Shown here: positions 4,582-5,976 of the stretch, piece by piece
How positions within the stretch are numbered: position 1 is the stretch's first letter
Layout of the letters: each line of letters begins with the position of its first letter
Source of the DNA: Candidatus Hydrogenedentota bacterium
GTDB taxonomy: Bacteria > Hydrogenedentota > Hydrogenedentia > Hydrogenedentales > SLHB01
Direction: 5' to 3'
DNA: 5,976 bases
Assembly (NCBI GenBank): GCA_013349485.1
Contig: DUZM01000271.1
Span: 1 to 5,976 of the forward strand
The notes under the pieces: generated by a model
Databases searched by the model: none
Seen by the model: only the letters and a program-made list of their open reading frames with translations
Told to the model about the DNA's origin: nothing
Made by a program: the position numbers and the translations under genes

Positions 4582-5619
4582 ATGAAGTTCTGTCGTATGA
4601 GTATTGTGGCCGCTTTGTTGTTTTTGGCGGCCTTGTCGGTGGTGGGGGTCGGTTGCCCGATCCAGCCGAGCAAGGTCGGTACCGCGACGGTGACGACGTT
4701 ATTCACTGCCGGTGAAGGCGACGCGTTGGCCAAGGCGATCCTCGATGCGCTGCTGCCGGAGGAAAAGGCCGAGGTGGCGCTCGACGATATCGATAGCCTG
4801 ACCGTGACCATCACCAAGGTATCGCTTATCCCGAAAGGAGTAGAATGCCAGGAACAGCAGGAACAGGAGCAGGAACAAGAACAGGGATCGGAACAACCGC
4901 CGGAGCAAGAGCAGGAATGTGACGGCCAGGAAGTGATATTCGAGGGCTCGGCGACCGTGGACATTATGAACTTGATCGGCGTGTCCGACATTCTCTCCAC
5001 GGCCGAGATCCCGGCGGGCGAATACACGAAGACGCGCCTGCACATCTCGAATCCAAAGCTGATTCTTGCGGACGAACTCGGTACGGTGCTGGACGACGAG
5101 GTCCATCTGACCGCCAACGGCCGGCTGTTTATCAACGAGGATTTCGAGTTGGCGGATGAGGGCAACTACCTCATCGTGCTCGACTTGGGCGGAATTCATC
5201 TTGTGCCCACGGGCAGCGACAAGTATGTATTGACCCCGCAACTCCAAGTCGAGATCACGGTATCCTCGGCGGACGTTACGGCAACCGGCGTGATCGCTTC
5301 GATGGACGCCGGGCTTGGTACGCTGGTGATCGATCAAGAAGAGCTTGACGACGTCGAGGCGGTCTACACCGGCGCCGAGGTGTACTTCCCGGGCGATGAA
5401 GCCGGCGCGCCGAGCGGCTCGACCGAAGACCTGGACATCGGCGTTGAGGTCGAAATGATCGGCACAATTGACGTGTACGGCGTAGTGACTGCCGACACCT
5501 TTGTTGTGCTGTCCTCCGGCGGCGAAGGCGAGGGTGAAGGCGAAGGCGAGGGTGAAGGCGAAGGCGAGGGTGAAGGCGAAGGCGAAGGCGAGGGTGAGGG
5601 CGAAGGTGAAGGCGAATAG
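4582..5619 (+). CDS. Exported, probably lipidated DUF4382 + DUF5666-like protein with C-terminal (GE)16 tail
   Basis: A 345-residue protein with a signal peptide (basic start, hydrophobic 8-23) ending in VGVGC25. This is a near-lipobox with Gly rather than Leu/Val/Ile at -3, so lipidation is likely but not certain. Residues about 36-225 look like DUF4382: the strand LTVTITKVSLIPKG (73-86), the acyl-like motif IPAGEYTKTRLHI (143-155) and GSDKYVLTPQLQVEI (211-225). Inside it, a Gln/Glu tract lies between Cys89 and Cys113. Residues about 234-310 (GVIASMDAGLGTLVI, then IGVEVEMIGTID) resemble DUF5666. The protein ends in Gly313 followed by sixteen Gly-Glu pairs directly up to the TAG. Such domains occur in surface or periplasmic proteins of unknown function. 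The gene follows the pseudopilin cluster after 116 bases and shares its terminator, so co-transcription is plausible. The domain names are recalled from sequence pattern, not searched. Confidence 0.75.
   Translation: MKFCRMSIVAALLFLAALSVVGVGCPIQPSKVGTATVTTLFTAGEGDALAKAILDALLPEEKAEVALDDIDSLTVTITKVSLIPKGVECQEQQEQEQEQEQGSEQPPEQEQECDGQEVIFEGSATVDIMNLIGVSDILSTAEIPAGEYTKTRLHISNPKLILADELGTVLDDEVHLTANGRLFINEDFELADEGNYLIVLDLGGIHLVPTGSDKYVLTPQLQVEITVSSADVTATGVIASMDAGLGTLVIDQEELDDVEAVYTGAEVYFPGDEAGAPSGSTEDLDIGVEVEMIGTIDVYGVVTADTFVVLSSGGEGEGEGEGEGEGEGEGEGEGEGEGEGEGEGE
4846..4920 (+). repeat. Gln/Glu repeat tract between two cysteine codons
   Basis: Codons 89-113 of the lipoprotein gene run from one Cys to another through alternating Gln and Glu (residues 90-112). 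They are built from near-repeats of CAGGAACAGGAGCAGGAA. The tract sits in a loop of the DUF4382-like domain, and the flanking cysteines could close it with a disulfide. Confidence 0.8.
5521..5616 (+). repeat. Gly-Glu repeat tail (16 GE pairs) with an 18-base higher-order unit
   Basis: The tract is made of hexamers GGN-GAR. GGCGAAGGCGAGGGTGAA occurs three times exactly in tandem (5521-5538, 5539-5556, 5557-5574), followed by seven more hexamers with variant third bases. The pattern points to recent expansion by slippage or unequal exchange. The pure GE phrase is typical of linkers in Hydrogenedentes/Lentisphaerae-type secreted proteins. Confidence 0.95.
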
Positions 5620-5650
5620 CCCTCGCCAGCGACAGTCATCACAGCAGGAT

Positions 5651-5686
5651 ACCGCGGAGAAGCACACGAGCTTCTCCGCGGTTTTT
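5651..5686 (+). terminator. Strong intrinsic terminator after the lipoprotein gene
   Basis: A perfect 13-bp stem, ACCGCGGAGAAGC (5651-5663) with GCTTCTCCGCGGT (5670-5682), encloses the loop ACACGA. It ends in a run of five T (5682-5686). It starts 31 bases after the TAG at 5617-5619 and closes the plus-strand unit. There is no A-run on its left side, so it should work in the plus direction only. Confidence 0.95.
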
Positions 5687-5733
5687 GATGGCCTGGGACA
5701 AACGCCGCCGGGCGAAGAGGCATGAAGCCCGGG

Positions 5734-5976
5734 CTATATCGCCTCCCGGCGATGCTTGGCCTTGCCCGGTTCCGCCAATTGGGAGCCTTTGGTGGTTCGG
5801 CACCCGAAAATGCCTTGCCATTTTTGCCTCCGGGCAAACTCGAGCAAGCTCATGTAGAAGCTGGGTCCGAGGTCTGGGAACGGCAAGGTTCCGTTTAGGG
5901 CGCGGTTTGTATTGGTGAGATCGAACGCGGGCTCGTACTGCAAATACCCACGGTAGAGGCGGAAAGACGAATTTGC
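5734..5976 (-). CDS. C-terminal 80 residues of an unidentified protein (5' end outside window)
   Basis: The minus-strand frame is open from the window end to the TAG at 5734-5736. The first 58 residues look like real protein: FRLYRGYLQYEPAFDLTNTN, then LPFPDLGPSFYMSLLEFAR and KWQGIFG. The pattern of an aromatic-rich strand, D-x-T-N-T-x-R-x-L, a proline-rich turn and a helix ending in a Lys/Trp pair recalls the C-terminal end of extended short-chain dehydrogenase/reductase proteins of the fatty-acyl or thioester reductase type. That resemblance is weak, and no nucleotide-binding motif is in view. The last 20 residues are basic and low in structure. The gene is convergent with the pseudopilin operon. 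On its own strand no T-rich terminator follows; only a CCGGGC/GCCCGG stem lies between 5708 and 5733. Confidence 0.55.
   Translation of the reverse strand, partial: ANSSFRLYRGYLQYEPAFDLTNTNRALNGTLPFPDLGPSFYMSLLEFARRQKWQGIFGCRTTKGSQLAEPGKAKHRREAI

Noticed and set aside
5651..5686. Bidirectional terminator serving the convergent minus-strand gene
   Set aside because: On the minus strand the stem is followed by ATCCTG, not a T-run, so it should act in the plus direction only.
5501..5725. Frame-shifted continuation of the lipoprotein past the GE tail
   Set aside because: The alternative frame reads the repeat as Lys-Ala/Arg-Val and continues through the terminator stem. No domain appears in any frame after 5619.

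Overview
The window is GC-rich bacterial DNA. A queuosine-biosynthesis gene end, sigma-54-type promoter architecture, prepilin-like genes and a lipoprotein ending in a pure Gly-Glu tail together suggest an environmental Gram-negative-type bacterium. Long (GE)n tracts are typical of Candidatus Hydrogenedentes and relatives in the Planctomycetes/Lentisphaerae direction. That placement is inferred from style only; no marker gene is present.

Layout. 1-165 is the 3' end of queC, with its four zinc-binding cysteines. 371-679 is a small LsrG/YgiN-type antibiotic-biosynthesis-monooxygenase-fold protein. 680-993 is a 314-base non-coding gap holding, in order, a hairpin after the stop codon, a 71-base strongly self-complementary block that imitates but fails the rules for a tRNA, three copies of a CAAGAACC-type half-site, a good sigma-54 (-24/-12) promoter match, and two leader hairpins, one of which covers the ribosome binding site. 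994-4465 is a tight cluster of four genes: a GspI/PilV-like pseudopilin, a GspJ/PilW-like pseudopilin, a large GspK/PilX-like pseudopilin, and a single-pass membrane protein with periplasmic TPRs that overlaps the third gene by 26 bases. 4582-5619 is a DUF4382 + DUF5666-like exported (probable lipo-) protein with a Gln/Glu loop between two cysteines and a C-terminal (GE)16 tail. A textbook intrinsic terminator at 5651-5686 closes the unit. 5734-5976 is the 3' end of a convergent minus-strand gene.

How it fits together. The three pseudopilins occur in the order and relative sizes of the tip-complex I-J-K genes of type II secretion and of the PilV-W-X minor pilins. They probably form an initiating tip complex for a pilus or pseudopilus. 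The TPR protein is probably an inner-membrane accessory factor, and the last gene may be a surface-exposed partner or an unrelated passenger. The second and third pseudopilins carry calcium-loop-like motifs. The arrangement of upstream half-sites, -24/-12 promoter and leader hairpins suggests that the operon is controlled by a sigma-54 activator. No insertion sequence, CRISPR array or integration site was seen.
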